From Sinorhizobium garamanticum (GTDB lineage Bacteria; Pseudomonadota; Alphaproteobacteria; Rhizobiales; Rhizobiaceae), in NCBI RefSeq assembly GCF_029892065.1, contig NZ_CP120374.1, forward strand, positions 1,116,001-1,180,000: a stretch of 64,000 bases of DNA, written 5' to 3'. The notes below the pieces were generated by a model. The model was not told the DNA's origin and searched no databases. It worked only from the letters and a program-made list of their open reading frames with translations. Made by a program: the position numbers and the translations under genes. This document shows, piece after piece, positions 41,414 to 50,068 of this stretch (within the stretch, counting starts at the first letter, position 1; each line of letters opens with the position of its first letter).

Positions 41414-42673
41414 TCAATTGGCGCCGGCCCGCTGCCCCGCGAACGCCGCGATCGAGGCGTCCGAGCGGCCGAAATGTGCCGACAATTGCTGCTCGATGAA
41501 TCCAGTCAGACGATTGCGGAAGGTCGCCGACGAGAATTGTGCGGCATGGTCCCGGATGAGGGTCGCGTCCATATCGTCCTCGACCCGCTCAAAGGCCTCG
41601 ATGGCCTCGAGAATTGCCTCCGGCGTCTGGCGCGCAAAGCGAAATCCGACAGCGGAGGACGAAACAGTCTCGCGCGCCCCGCCGGCATCAAAGGCCAGGA
41701 CTGGCCGCCCTGATGCCATCGCCTCCACCGGGAGGATGCCAAAATCCTCGACTCCGGGAAACAAGAGTGCGCGGCACCGCGACAGGTGATCGCGCAGGAC
41801 GGGGAAGGGCTGATGTCCAAGAAATTTGACACTGGGACCGGCGATGGATTTGAGGAAGGCTGCCTGTTCGCCCTCCCCGATCACCACCAACTTCCGGCCA
41901 GTCTCACTGCAGGCGCGCACCGCGATATCCGGCCGCTTGTAGGCGGTCAGTTGCCCGGCATAGAGATAGAAGTCGCCCCGTCCACTGCCGATCGTGAAAT
42001 CGTCAACGGCGACGGGCGGATAAATGACGGTGGCTTCCCGGTCATAAAAGCGTCGGATGCGGTTGGCGACATAGGCGGAGTTGGCCACGAAAGCATCGAC
42101 CCGCGTCGCAGTCGTCACATCCCAGGCCCGCAATATCGGTGCGGTCGCCGTCATCAACAACCGCCCCGGCCAGGAAAGCCCATGCCGATAGACATGAAAC
42201 TGATCCCAGATGTAACGCATCGGGGAGTGGCAATAGCATATATGAAGCGCGTCCGCCCGGGTTATGACCCCTTTGGCAGGCCCCGATTCACTCGATAACA
42301 CCAGATCGTAGTCCTGCAGGTCGAAATGTTCGAGCGCGAAGGGCATCAGCGGTAGCATCTTGGTATAGTGCTTTTGCGCACCGGGTATCTTCTGCAAAAA
42401 GGACGTGTGTATGGTGCGTCCCTGCAGAAATGCGCTGAGACGCTTCCGATTGCAGACCAGCGTGAAAATATCGGCGTCGGGGAACATCCTACACAGTTCC
42501 TCGACCACCTTTTCGCCGCCGCGCATCGATACGAGCCAATAATGTACAATGGCGACGCGAAGCTTCTTGCCACCGCTTCCGCTGGGAGTATCGGCCGTGC
42601 GGGCTTTCACGATCGTCGGTTCGTCGGCCCTGAAGGCTAAAACCTCCGGAAGCGAGGGCGCTAGGTCGAGCAT
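41414..42673 (-). CDS. GT4 glycosyltransferase (WbaZ/mannosyltransferase-like)
   Basis: The 419-residue GT-B enzyme has VAIVHYWLVSMRGGEKVVEEL at the N-terminus, ICYCHSPMRYIWD in the middle and the C-terminal EDFGILPVEAMASGRPVLAFD (EX7E retaining motif with nucleotide-sugar binding). The YCHSPMRYIWD string is common in mannosyltransferases of the WbaZ type, consistent with the GDP-mannose genes nearby. Its ATG overlaps the stop of the preceding GT4 gene (TGATG), and GGAG lies upstream. It probably adds one residue of the repeat unit on the cytoplasmic side. Confidence 0.9.
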   Translation of the reverse strand: MLDLAPSLPEVLAFRADEPTIVKARTADTPSGSGGKKLRVAIVHYWLVSMRGGEKVVEELCRMFPDADIFTLVCNRKRLSAFLQGRTIHTSFLQKIPGAQKHYTKMLPLMPFALEHFDLQDYDLVLSSESGPAKGVITRADALHICYCHSPMRYIWDQFHVYRHGLSWPGRLLMTATAPILRAWDVTTATRVDAFVANSAYVANRIRRFYDREATVIYPPVAVDDFTIGSGRGDFYLYAGQLTAYKRPDIAVRACSETGRKLVVIGEGEQAAFLKSIAGPSVKFLGHQPFPVLRDHLSRCRALLFPGVEDFGILPVEAMASGRPVLAFDAGGARETVSSSAVGFRFARQTPEAILEAIEAFERVEDDMDATLIRDHAAQFSSATFRNRLTGFIEQQLSAHFGRSDASIAAFAGQRAGAN

Positions 42674-44043
42674 CACGCGAAAACTCCTTCGAGCGGTGTT
42701 GTCCAAATTGAGTCGGCTGGGGTGCTTTGCGAAATGAGCCCCTGATACTCGGCCAGGAGGGCATCGCGCCATTCATCGTTCGTCAACGCCAGGCGTGATG
42801 ACGATCGGAAGGCACGCTCGCTCATTTGGCGAATCTCTTCCTTTGGCATTTCCTGGAAGCGCACCAGCACATCGGAAAAGGCCTTTTCGTCGCCCGTATC
42901 GCAGGAGAACGCGATGCCGGCACCGGTCATCTCTTCTGCGAGAAATGCGTCTTTCGACAGGATAACCGGAACGCCGCTACGCGCCGCTTCGATCGCGACC
43001 AGACCGAACGGTTCCGGATAGCGCGAAGGCATAACAAGTGCGCGCGCCTTGCGGATGGCGCGGCTGATTTCCGCGTGCGACAACCACCCGAGAGTCCTCA
43101 CATGGGAGCCGGATTCCGAAACCCTTCCCATCAGCGGGCCATCGCCAATCACACAAAGCCGTGCTCTGGCTCGCTTCGTGGCTGCTACCGCATCTTCGAT
43201 GCCCTTCTCCTCGTCCAGTCGACCGATGAAGAAGAACTCGTCATTGTCTTCCGCCTTAACGCGTTCGGAAGAAAGCAAAGCGACAGGATTACGAATTGTT
43301 TTGGTCCGGCTCGCCGGGTAGCCGGCACGCAGGAAGTAGCTCTGCATCCTCTCGTGAAGAAGAAGGATTCTTCCAAACTTCTCCTGGTCTCGCAAAAGCC
43401 GCTGGACATTGGCACCCCGGACAACGCGCCAAAGCTTTTGCGGATAGCTTCGCTTGTCACACGCGGTTGCAAGGCAAGCCACTCCGAGCGGACGATGGGG
43501 GCAGATCCTTTGGGCCTGATAATCGAAGTAGGCGCCGTTCGGACAGGCCGTGAAGAAATCATGCGCGTGAACAACACACCGACTCGCAACCGGGACCAGG
43601 GAGCCGAAAATTGCCGGCGACAGGATCTTTGACCAGCCATGCACATGATAGGCCGTGTTCGGGGTGTCGTTTGCCCTGACCCAAGCAGATAACATTCGAG
43701 CGGCATGGACATTATGGATTCCGGTAAAAACCGCCGTCATTCGCTTGGCGTTCAGCAAATCGCGGCCGCCCAAGGCAACGATGGTAACATCAAGAGCCCG
43801 CAGTTCCGCGTTCGCGCCATCGTCGCCGCAAATGTAGGTCACGGGAATACCCAGGTCGCGCAAGAGCCTTGCGGACAACAGGGAAAGGGTCGTTGCCCCG
43901 CCGCGCGCCGCAGAGTAGTCGTCGATTATGACCACTCGGTCGAGGCCCACCGCGGCCGAGCGATCGCCGAAGGAGCGTTCCGCAACGGCGTTTGCGCCCG
44001 GGGTTCCTCGTTGATCGCGACTATGTGCTTGAGCTTTGGACAC
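42673..44043 (-). CDS. GT4 glycosyltransferase
   Basis: The 456-residue GT-B enzyme has VVIIDDYSAARGGATTLSLL near the N-terminus, a cysteine-rich acceptor-side segment (FFTACPNGAYFDYQ, ICPHRPLGVACLATACDK) and the C-terminal PFGLVAIEAARSGVPVILS with the EX7E motif. The Cys-rich block CPxG..C is found in a subgroup of GT4 enzymes and may bind a structural metal. The start is GTG at 44043 with ATGAGG upstream. It lies seven bases after the regulator gene in the same operon. Confidence 0.88.
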   Translation of the reverse strand: MSKAQAHSRDQRGTPGANAVAERSFGDRSAAVGLDRVVIIDDYSAARGGATTLSLLSARLLRDLGIPVTYICGDDGANAELRALDVTIVALGGRDLLNAKRMTAVFTGIHNVHAARMLSAWVRANDTPNTAYHVHGWSKILSPAIFGSLVPVASRCVVHAHDFFTACPNGAYFDYQAQRICPHRPLGVACLATACDKRSYPQKLWRVVRGANVQRLLRDQEKFGRILLLHERMQSYFLRAGYPASRTKTIRNPVALLSSERVKAEDNDEFFFIGRLDEEKGIEDAVAATKRARARLCVIGDGPLMGRVSESGSHVRTLGWLSHAEISRAIRKARALVMPSRYPEPFGLVAIEAARSGVPVILSKDAFLAEEMTGAGIAFSCDTGDEKAFSDVLVRFQEMPKEEIRQMSERAFRSSSRLALTNDEWRDALLAEYQGLISQSTPADSIWTTPLEGVFA

Positions 44044-44050
44044 GAGAACC

Positions 44051-44773
44051 TCATTTCACCGAGAACGTGCTGTCGGCGTAATCTTGCAAAGCCTTACGAT
44101 TAAGGATGCGGATCCGGCCCTGCGCTCCGTCGATGATCTTGCTCTCCCGCAATCGCCGCAGGCACCTGTTGACCTTCTCGCGAGAGGCCGGAAGCGTCGC
44201 CGCAAGCTCGTGCTGAGAAATGATCAATTCGTCCCGGGAGTTTGGCGTGTCGTTGGCGTAGACTTTCGAAAGCCGCAACAGTGTGCTTGCCAGTCTTGAT
44301 TGCAGGCTCGACCCGGCGTTCGAAATGATGCGAAGCTCAAGCTCCGAAACACGCGCCAATGCCTTGAACAGGACCGTTTCCTGAAAATCAGGATCGCTGG
44401 CGTATTTCTCGCGCAGCAGCCGTCCTTCGAAGAAGTGAAGTTCGCAGTCCGTAGCAGCGCGATATTCAAGACTCAACGTCTGCTTCCGCAAGACTTCGAG
44501 CTCACCAATAATCCCCGCTTTGGGTATGATTTCGACGATGAACTCCCTGCCATCAGGCAACACAGTGCTCGCAATGACCAGGCCGTGCTGCACGCGAGCA
44601 AACTTGTCGATGCGGACGCCTGCCATGGCGATAACCTCGCCGCGGCGAAAGGTCCTCACACTCGAGCGACAGAAGGCAAATTCATCGTCCGTGGCCGCGC
44701 GGCGCCCACCACCAAGAGGCGGCACAAGCGCCCGACTGACACTGTAATCGCGGATGGGTATGGGGCCGTCCAT
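44051..44773 (-). CDS. Crp/Fnr-family transcription regulator
   Basis: The 240-residue protein has a cyclic-nucleotide-binding-type beta roll (about 35-140: RRGEVIAMAGVRIDKFARV, DGREFIVEIIPKAGIIGELEV) and a C-terminal winged HTH (about 165-235: IISQHELAATLPASREKVNRCLRRLRES). The recognition helix keeps the Arg, Glu and Arg of E. coli CRP (RE-x-V-x-R) that read TGTGA. The phosphate-binding cassette of cAMP receptors is not intact and the four cysteines of FNR are absent, so the ligand is unknown. The start at 44773 has GAGGAG eight bases upstream. First gene of the minus-strand glycosyltransferase operon. Confidence 0.9.
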   Translation of the reverse strand: MDGPIPIRDYSVSRALVPPLGGGRRAATDDEFAFCRSSVRTFRRGEVIAMAGVRIDKFARVQHGLVIASTVLPDGREFIVEIIPKAGIIGELEVLRKQTLSLEYRAATDCELHFFEGRLLREKYASDPDFQETVLFKALARVSELELRIISNAGSSLQSRLASTLLRLSKVYANDTPNSRDELIISQHELAATLPASREKVNRCLRRLRESKIIDGAQGRIRILNRKALQDYADSTFSVK

Positions 44774-45164
44774 ACGCTTCACTCCTCGAGCAAGATCCCA
44801 GGGCGAATGCTGCAGCGCAATATGCGTTAATACATATCATTACTCTACTAGCGCTGGTCAAATCACCCATTGGGATTAGTTTTTTGAGTATCAAACGAAT
44901 TACATGATGTTTTTTCAGGCAAAAAGCGAATAATATAAGCAGAATGCGGATGAATTATTTGACTACTTTATGAAATAACGGTCATTACTTCATTCAAAGC
45001 AAAGACTTATCGAACTGAACCAGGAACAATAGCCATAATATCGCCGAACTTCTGGCAATTTCCCTATCAGAATATTTTGTTAAGCAGTATGACCTTGGTC
45101 ACATACAGCCTCTTCGCAGTGCAGCAAACTTGCCTCGATTTAGACCGCGAGAGGGACGTGAACG
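44774..45164. other. AT-rich divergent promoter region of the regulator and sugar-transferase operons
   Basis: This 391-base interval is much more AT-rich than its neighbours and has no coding frame. It should carry the minus-strand promoter of the Crp/Fnr gene near 44800-44900 and the plus-strand promoter of the sugar-transferase operon. CRP-like box C lies within it at 45088-45103. Confidence 0.6.
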
Positions 45165-45168
45165 ATGG
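45063..45168. repeat. Inverted-copy promoter element, right copy
   Basis: This is the partner of 34722-34829 in opposite orientation, about 80% identical. It runs from CCTATCAGAATATTTTGTT through the CRP-like palindrome and the ribosome site GAGAGGGA to the start codon of the sugar-transferase gene. As the native promoter of an intact gene, this copy is probably the original. Confidence 0.85.
45088..45103. promoter_or_regulatory. CRP-like palindrome, box C
   Basis: Reverse complement TGTGACCAAGGTCATA is identical to box A. Its centre lies about 70 bases before the sugar-transferase start and 320 bases before the regulator start, so one protein could control both operons. Confidence 0.6.
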
Positions 45169-45875
45169 CGAGCAGAGCGCAGAGCCGAGAGGCAGAACGG
45201 GCATGGCGCGGTGTTGACGTTTCCGCGCATACTCAGAATTCCAGTGGATCCAGACCTCATCCCCTCGGACGAACCTCCAAACGCGCAGTCGACCTTGTGG
45301 TCGCAATAGTCGCCCTGGTCGTTCTCGCTCCGCTTCTTCTTATCGTGGCGATGGTCGTGAAACTTGGTGACGGCGGTCCGGTCCTTTACTCGCATACGCG
45401 GGTGGGATTTGGCGGCGCCCCTTTCGGGTGCCTCAAATTCCGCACGATGAAGACGAATGCGAGCGCTCAACTCGCAGAACTGCTGAAGACCGACCCTACC
45501 GCCCGGATGGAATGGGAAGCGACCCGGAAGCTGAAGAATGATCCGAGGATTACGGTTGTCGGCGAAATCCTAAGGCGATCGAGCCTTGATGAGCTGCCGC
45601 AGCTTATCAACGTCGTGCGCGGGGAAATGAGCCTGGTGGGACCACGACCGGTCACGACCGAGGAACTGCCACGCTACGGAGAGCACGTTCTCACCTATTT
45701 TGCCGCCCGTCCCGGCCTGACCGGCCATTGGCAGACGAGCGGTCGCAACGATGTCAGCTATCAGAGCCGCGTATCGCTCGACGTCCACTATGTCCGGACC
45801 TGGTCGCTCTGGAGGGACTTCGCCATCATGCTCAAGACCGTTCCGAGCCTGTTTTCGCAGCGCGGGTCATACTAG
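45165..45875 (+). CDS. ExoY-type undecaprenyl-phosphate sugar transferase
   Basis: The 236-residue polyprenyl-phosphate hexose-1-phosphate transferase has a cytoplasmic leader, one re-entrant membrane helix (RAVDLVVAIVALVVLAPLLL, about 39-63) and the catalytic domain with VGFGGAPFGCLKFRTMKTNA, RRSSLDELPQLINVVRGEMS, LVGPRP and ARPGLTGHWQTSGRN. It starts the repeat unit by linking the first sugar phosphate to the lipid carrier. The ATG follows GAGAGGGA. It is the first gene of a plus-strand operon with ExoP-, ExoF- and ExoQ-like genes. Confidence 0.93.
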   Translation: MASRAQSREAERAWRGVDVSAHTQNSSGSRPHPLGRTSKRAVDLVVAIVALVVLAPLLLIVAMVVKLGDGGPVLYSHTRVGFGGAPFGCLKFRTMKTNASAQLAELLKTDPTARMEWEATRKLKNDPRITVVGEILRRSSLDELPQLINVVRGEMSLVGPRPVTTEELPRYGEHVLTYFAARPGLTGHWQTSGRNDVSYQSRVSLDVHYVRTWSLWRDFAIMLKTVPSLFSQRGSY

Positions 45876-45954
45876 CGCGCCTCTCAAGACAGCAAAACGA
45901 GCGCGCCAAAGCTTCGAAAATTCCAGTGATTGCTGTGGAGACGGATGAGGCAAT

Positions 45955-47679
45955 ATGAATTACGTCTATGGCGGTGTTTCCCCGATAGCCCTCCCCGTCT
46001 CGAACAGCAGCGCCAATTCGCCGTTGGCCTTGCAGGATGTGTTCTTTTTTCTTCGCGTGCGCTGGCCATGGATCGTCTCTACGATCACAGCCTTCCTCGC
46101 CATAGCGATTGTTCACCTCGCGACAGCCAAGCCGACTTTCGTGGCGGATACCCAGCTTCTCGTCATGCTGCCGGCCAACAGCTCCGAGACGCAAAGAGCC
46201 TCGGCCGAAGATGCGTTCATCGAAGTGCAGCTGCAGATTGCCGGTTCCAGCGACGTGCTCGCCGCAACAGCATCCGCGCTCGATCTCGCCAGCGACCCGG
46301 ATTTCGCCGACCAGCCACCGTCGTCCAAGGAAATCGCAAAAGAATGGTTGATGGGCCTTCTTCTCGGACGCGCAGAACCAGACAGCGAGGCGGGCGAAGC
46401 CCAGCCGCAAGCGCGGACAGAAGAGCAGAAACGGCTCGATCGGATTATCGTGCGGTTGCGCAGCATGGTGACTTTGCGTCGGAGCGGGCGATCCACCATC
46501 CTGCAAATATCGGCGGCAGCATCCAGCCCTGAAAAGGCAGCGAAAATCGCCAACACCGTCGCACAGGAATATATCCGCAAAAACATCCAAATGAACGCTC
46601 AGGCGGCGCAACAATACAGCGAATGGCTGGCGAAGTTCGTCATTGAGCAACAGCGCGAATTGAGTGAGGCAGCCAACGCCTTGAGCACGTTCAGGGCCAA
46701 TCCACGTGACCAGTTCAAGCTTGCCGAATTGCGGAGCGCCGCAGACGCCCGCCGCGCACTCTTCGAAAGTACCCTGACGCGATTTATGGAAGCGAAGCAG
46801 CGCATCTCCTATCCGGTCTCCGACGCTACAATCGTTTCCGTGGCGACCCCGCCACTCTCCAAGGAGCGTCCGCGCAGCAGCCTGGTCCTCGCCTTTTCCA
46901 TCGCCGTCGGGACAGGCGCCGGTTTGATGTTGGCAATGATACGGCACGTCGGCGATCGCCGGATCATCCGCGCCCGGCAGCTCACGCAAGCAGCAGGCCT
47001 GAAATCGGTCACGTTGCTGGGACGTCGCTCTGCCTCCTCGCCCCCTGCCGCTGACACAGGCAATGGCGCGGCCACTCTTAGGACGCTGGACGGCATGGGC
47101 GAATTGGCCGCGATCGTCGCAGGCTTGCGACGCAGACAACGCATCGTCATCGGAATAGTCGCGGTCAATCCGGGCAACGGGGCGTCGACTATCGCCCGCG
47201 ACCTTGCAATCCTCACCGCGCTGTCGGGCTCGCAAACTCTTCTTATTGACGCCGCGGCCCCAAATTCCTCGCTGAGTGCGGCAATTGCGCCCCAAGCCCC
47301 GATCGGCCTCGTCGATGTGCTCGATGAAGACGAGCTGATGGAGAGGGCGGTGATCTCGCTTGCGCCGACTCTGCAGTTTCTCCCGCTCGGTAAAGTCGGC
47401 AGGGTCACCCCAGCCATTCGCATCAGCTCGGGCCGGACCCAATGGAGCTTTGATGCCCTGAAGAAGAAATACGACACGATCCTCGTCGACCTCCCCGCAT
47501 TCTCCGCTTCCCCGGATGCGAATGCGATAACGCCGGAACTGGACGGAGTCCTGGTGGTGACGGCCTACGGGCGCACCTCTGTCGACGACGCAGTCAGGGC
47601 GATCGACAGTATGCGCAACGTCGACGGCGAGATCCTCGGCGCCGTCATCAACAACGCCCCAGCCAGGATGCTGCGATGA
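45955..47679 (+). CDS. ExoP-like polysaccharide co-polymerase with degenerate kinase domain
   Basis: The 574-residue protein has a Wzz-type membrane/periplasmic part: helices at about 30-55 and 318-340 flank a coiled-coil loop with QYSEWLAKFVIEQQRELSEA. A cytoplasmic BY-kinase fold (about 390-574) follows. The P-loop reads NPGNGASTIA, where the catalytic lysine of the Walker A motif (GxGKT) is replaced by alanine; LLIDAA and ILVDLPAF are the remains of Walker A' and B. The C-terminus has no tyrosine cluster. It should set chain length and export with the ExoF-like protein but probably cannot autophosphorylate. It overlaps the next gene by four bases. Confidence 0.9.
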   Translation: MNYVYGGVSPIALPVSNSSANSPLALQDVFFFLRVRWPWIVSTITAFLAIAIVHLATAKPTFVADTQLLVMLPANSSETQRASAEDAFIEVQLQIAGSSDVLAATASALDLASDPDFADQPPSSKEIAKEWLMGLLLGRAEPDSEAGEAQPQARTEEQKRLDRIIVRLRSMVTLRRSGRSTILQISAAASSPEKAAKIANTVAQEYIRKNIQMNAQAAQQYSEWLAKFVIEQQRELSEAANALSTFRANPRDQFKLAELRSAADARRALFESTLTRFMEAKQRISYPVSDATIVSVATPPLSKERPRSSLVLAFSIAVGTGAGLMLAMIRHVGDRRIIRARQLTQAAGLKSVTLLGRRSASSPPAADTGNGAATLRTLDGMGELAAIVAGLRRRQRIVIGIVAVNPGNGASTIARDLAILTALSGSQTLLIDAAAPNSSLSAAIAPQAPIGLVDVLDEDELMERAVISLAPTLQFLPLGKVGRVTPAIRISSGRTQWSFDALKKKYDTILVDLPAFSASPDANAITPELDGVLVVTAYGRTSVDDAVRAIDSMRNVDGEILGAVINNAPARMLR

Positions 47680-48701
47680 CAGCGGACTCCGACTGGACGA
47701 GAAAGCGAGACAGGCAAGCCATGCGAGAGCGTTTTGACCACTTGCCCCGTCGCGCGGAGTGCGCGCCGCTGCCGTTGCGCGCCACCGTCGGCATCGCTTC
47801 GGCTGGCCGCCCCGCGACGCTTCAACAGACGATCCGCTATCTGGCTACGATGCAAGCTCCTCCCGTGCGGACGATCGTATGCGTGCCGGACATGGACGAT
47901 GCGGGCTCGCTTTCGAGCTCGCCCGGCGTCGAACTCATCGTCGGCCGGCGCGGCCTCACGTGCCAGCGCAACGCGATCATCCGCGCCGCGGCGCCGGATA
48001 CGGATATTATTGTCTTCCTCGACGACGACTTCGTTCCCGCACCCGACTTTATAGCGCGAATGGCAGCCGTTTTTGCGCGGCAGGACGATGTCGTCATCGC
48101 TACCGGCGAAGTCCTGGCTGACGGTATCCTTGGCAAGGGCCTAAGCATGGCCGAGGCGCTCAGCATCATTGAAAGGGCGGCCGAACGGCCGGAACTGGTG
48201 ACGGACGTCTACAATGCTTACGGCTGCAATATGGTGGTGCGCCTGGCGCCCGTCCTGGAACAGGCACTGACATTTGACGAAGAACTTCCGCTCTATGGCT
48301 GGCTGGAAGATGTCGACTTCAGCAGGACCATCGCACGTCACGGGCGATCCGTTAAGGTCGCGGGAGCCCTCGGCGTTCACCTCGGGGTCAAGTCGGGTCG
48401 TCAGCCTGGTCTACGGCTTGGTTACTCGCAGGTCGCCAATCCTGCCTACCTGATGCGCAAGGGCACGATGACGAGCGCGCGCGCGATCGCGCAGATCAGT
48501 CGCAATATGCTGGCAAACCTTCGCGGCGCGCTGATCGCTGACCGCTCCGTCGATCGGCTTGGCCGCCTGCGCGGCAATATCGTCGCCATGAGAGATCTTC
48601 TCGCAGGCAACGCATCTCCTTCGCGCGTCCTGGAATTCAGCAGTAGCTCAAATAAAACGTTGCCATCGACCCCAGCGAACCGGAGCGAGCAGCCGTCATG
48701 A
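47676..48701 (+). CDS. Family 2 glycosyltransferase
   Basis: The 341-residue enzyme has ATVGIASAGRPATLQQTI, the donor-binding GRRGLTCQRNAI, DxD in VFLDDDFVPAPDF and the acceptor/catalytic region YGWLEDVDFS. A variable C-terminal tail carries no further domain. The CQRN-x-I string between the two motifs is typical of a rhizobial GT2 group in exopolysaccharide loci. It overlaps the ExoP-like gene (ATGA) and the ExoF-like gene, so translation is coupled across three genes. Confidence 0.9.
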   Translation: MTADSDWTRKRDRQAMRERFDHLPRRAECAPLPLRATVGIASAGRPATLQQTIRYLATMQAPPVRTIVCVPDMDDAGSLSSSPGVELIVGRRGLTCQRNAIIRAAAPDTDIIVFLDDDFVPAPDFIARMAAVFARQDDVVIATGEVLADGILGKGLSMAEALSIIERAAERPELVTDVYNAYGCNMVVRLAPVLEQALTFDEELPLYGWLEDVDFSRTIARHGRSVKVAGALGVHLGVKSGRQPGLRLGYSQVANPAYLMRKGTMTSARAIAQISRNMLANLRGALIADRSVDRLGRLRGNIVAMRDLLAGNASPSRVLEFSSSSNKTLPSTPANRSEQPS

Positions 48702-50068
48702 AACGACTTTCCTTGTCCGCTCTTCGCCTTTCCAGTGGCCTCGCCATACTTGCCGTCGCCTGGACGGCGCGTTTTGAGGCAGCCCATGCCGAACCCTATA
48801 CGCTTGTCCCGGAGGACAGGATAAAGTTGCGCATTGTCGAGTGGCGTTCGTCTGAGGAACAATATGCCAGTTGGCAGGCGCTCGAAGGGACCTATGCGGT
48901 CGATCATGCGGGCAACCTGTCGATCCCCATCGCGGGCCAGATCACGGCCATCGGCAAGACGACCGAGCAGGTCTCCGACGCCGTTGCGACCGCCTTGACC
49001 GAGAAGGCGGCGCTGCCGGGCAAACCCTTTATCGCCGTGGAAATCGCCGAGCATGCGCCGATCTTCATCACCGGCGCCGTTGAGACGCCCGGGCGCTATT
49101 CCTTCCAAACGAACATGACAGTGATGAAAGCGGTCAGCGTTGCCGGCGGCTTTCTCCGCCGCGGGGAAACCTACACCCTCGAGCGCAACCGGATCGAAGC
49201 CGCCGGCGCCTATCGCACGGCCGCCCTCGTTCAACGCGATCTCCTTGTTCGGAGGGCCCGGCTCAGCGCCGAAATCGCCGGCGAAACGAGCTTCGAGATC
49301 CCCGCAGAACTTTCCGGCACGCCAGACATCGACAAGTTGAAGGAGGAAGAGACCAACCTGATGCGACTGAGGCGCATCGAGCTCAAAAGTCGGATCGACG
49401 CGGCCGATGACCTTAGCCGTCTTTACAGCCGGGAAATAAAGACGCTTGAGGCAAAGATCACGTCGCAGAAGCGGCAGATCGACCTCGCACAGCGGGAATT
49501 CGACAGCGTCAACAACCTCGCCAGCAGAGGCCTGACCGACAATGCGCGGCATTTGTCCGTCGATCGAGGATTGGCGGAGGCCCAGGGCCGGTTGCTCGAC
49601 CTGGAAATCGCCCTCACCAAGGCTCGCCAGTCGCTGAGCGAAAGCGAGCAGGAAAAGCTCAATATCGTCAACAAGCAAAATGCCGAGAACCAGCAGGAGG
49701 TGAATACGATCGACTTGGCAATCCGCAAGTCGGCAATCGACATCCAGGTCGCGCGATTGCTTGGCGAACAAGCCGACTACAGCGCGCAGGTTGCAGGGAG
49801 CACACAGGAGGAGGCCGTCGCGCTTGGCGACATCGGCAAAACCTTCAGGATCATGCGCCGCAACGGCGACGGCAGCTATAGCCATATCGATGCCGATGAA
49901 ACGACGCCCTTGCTTCCGCACGACCTGATCGAGGTCGGCGTCGGCGTGGCCTCGCAAACATCATCCTTGCCGCAGCACGCGCAACCTTCCCCCGCAATGC
50001 TCGCAAACATGGCGCAGGAGGGTCCGCCTGTCTCCGAGCCGCTTGAACCGACCAAGAGACGGCCATGA
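48698..50068 (+). CDS. ExoF-like outer-membrane polysaccharide export protein
   Basis: The 456-residue protein has a signal peptide (about 1-31, ALRLSSGLAILAVAWTARF). A polysaccharide export (Poly_export/SLBB) domain follows (about 32-170: YTLVPEDRIKLRIVEW, NLSIPIAGQITAIGKT, ITGAVETPGRYSFQ), then a long coiled coil (about 220-365). ExoF-type proteins replace Wza in rhizobia and reach across the periplasm to the co-polymerase. The start overlaps the preceding GT2 gene and the end overlaps the polymerase gene, both by four bases. Confidence 0.92.
   Translation: MKRLSLSALRLSSGLAILAVAWTARFEAAHAEPYTLVPEDRIKLRIVEWRSSEEQYASWQALEGTYAVDHAGNLSIPIAGQITAIGKTTEQVSDAVATALTEKAALPGKPFIAVEIAEHAPIFITGAVETPGRYSFQTNMTVMKAVSVAGGFLRRGETYTLERNRIEAAGAYRTAALVQRDLLVRRARLSAEIAGETSFEIPAELSGTPDIDKLKEEETNLMRLRRIELKSRIDAADDLSRLYSREIKTLEAKITSQKRQIDLAQREFDSVNNLASRGLTDNARHLSVDRGLAEAQGRLLDLEIALTKARQSLSESEQEKLNIVNKQNAENQQEVNTIDLAIRKSAIDIQVARLLGEQADYSAQVAGSTQEEAVALGDIGKTFRIMRRNGDGSYSHIDADETTPLLPHDLIEVGVGVASQTSSLPQHAQPSPAMLANMAQEGPPVSEPLEPTKRRP

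Noticed and set aside
45832..47442. Minus-strand frame of 536 codons antisense to the ExoP-like gene
   Set aside because: Composition is shadow-like and the plus-strand gene has clear domains and coupled junctions.
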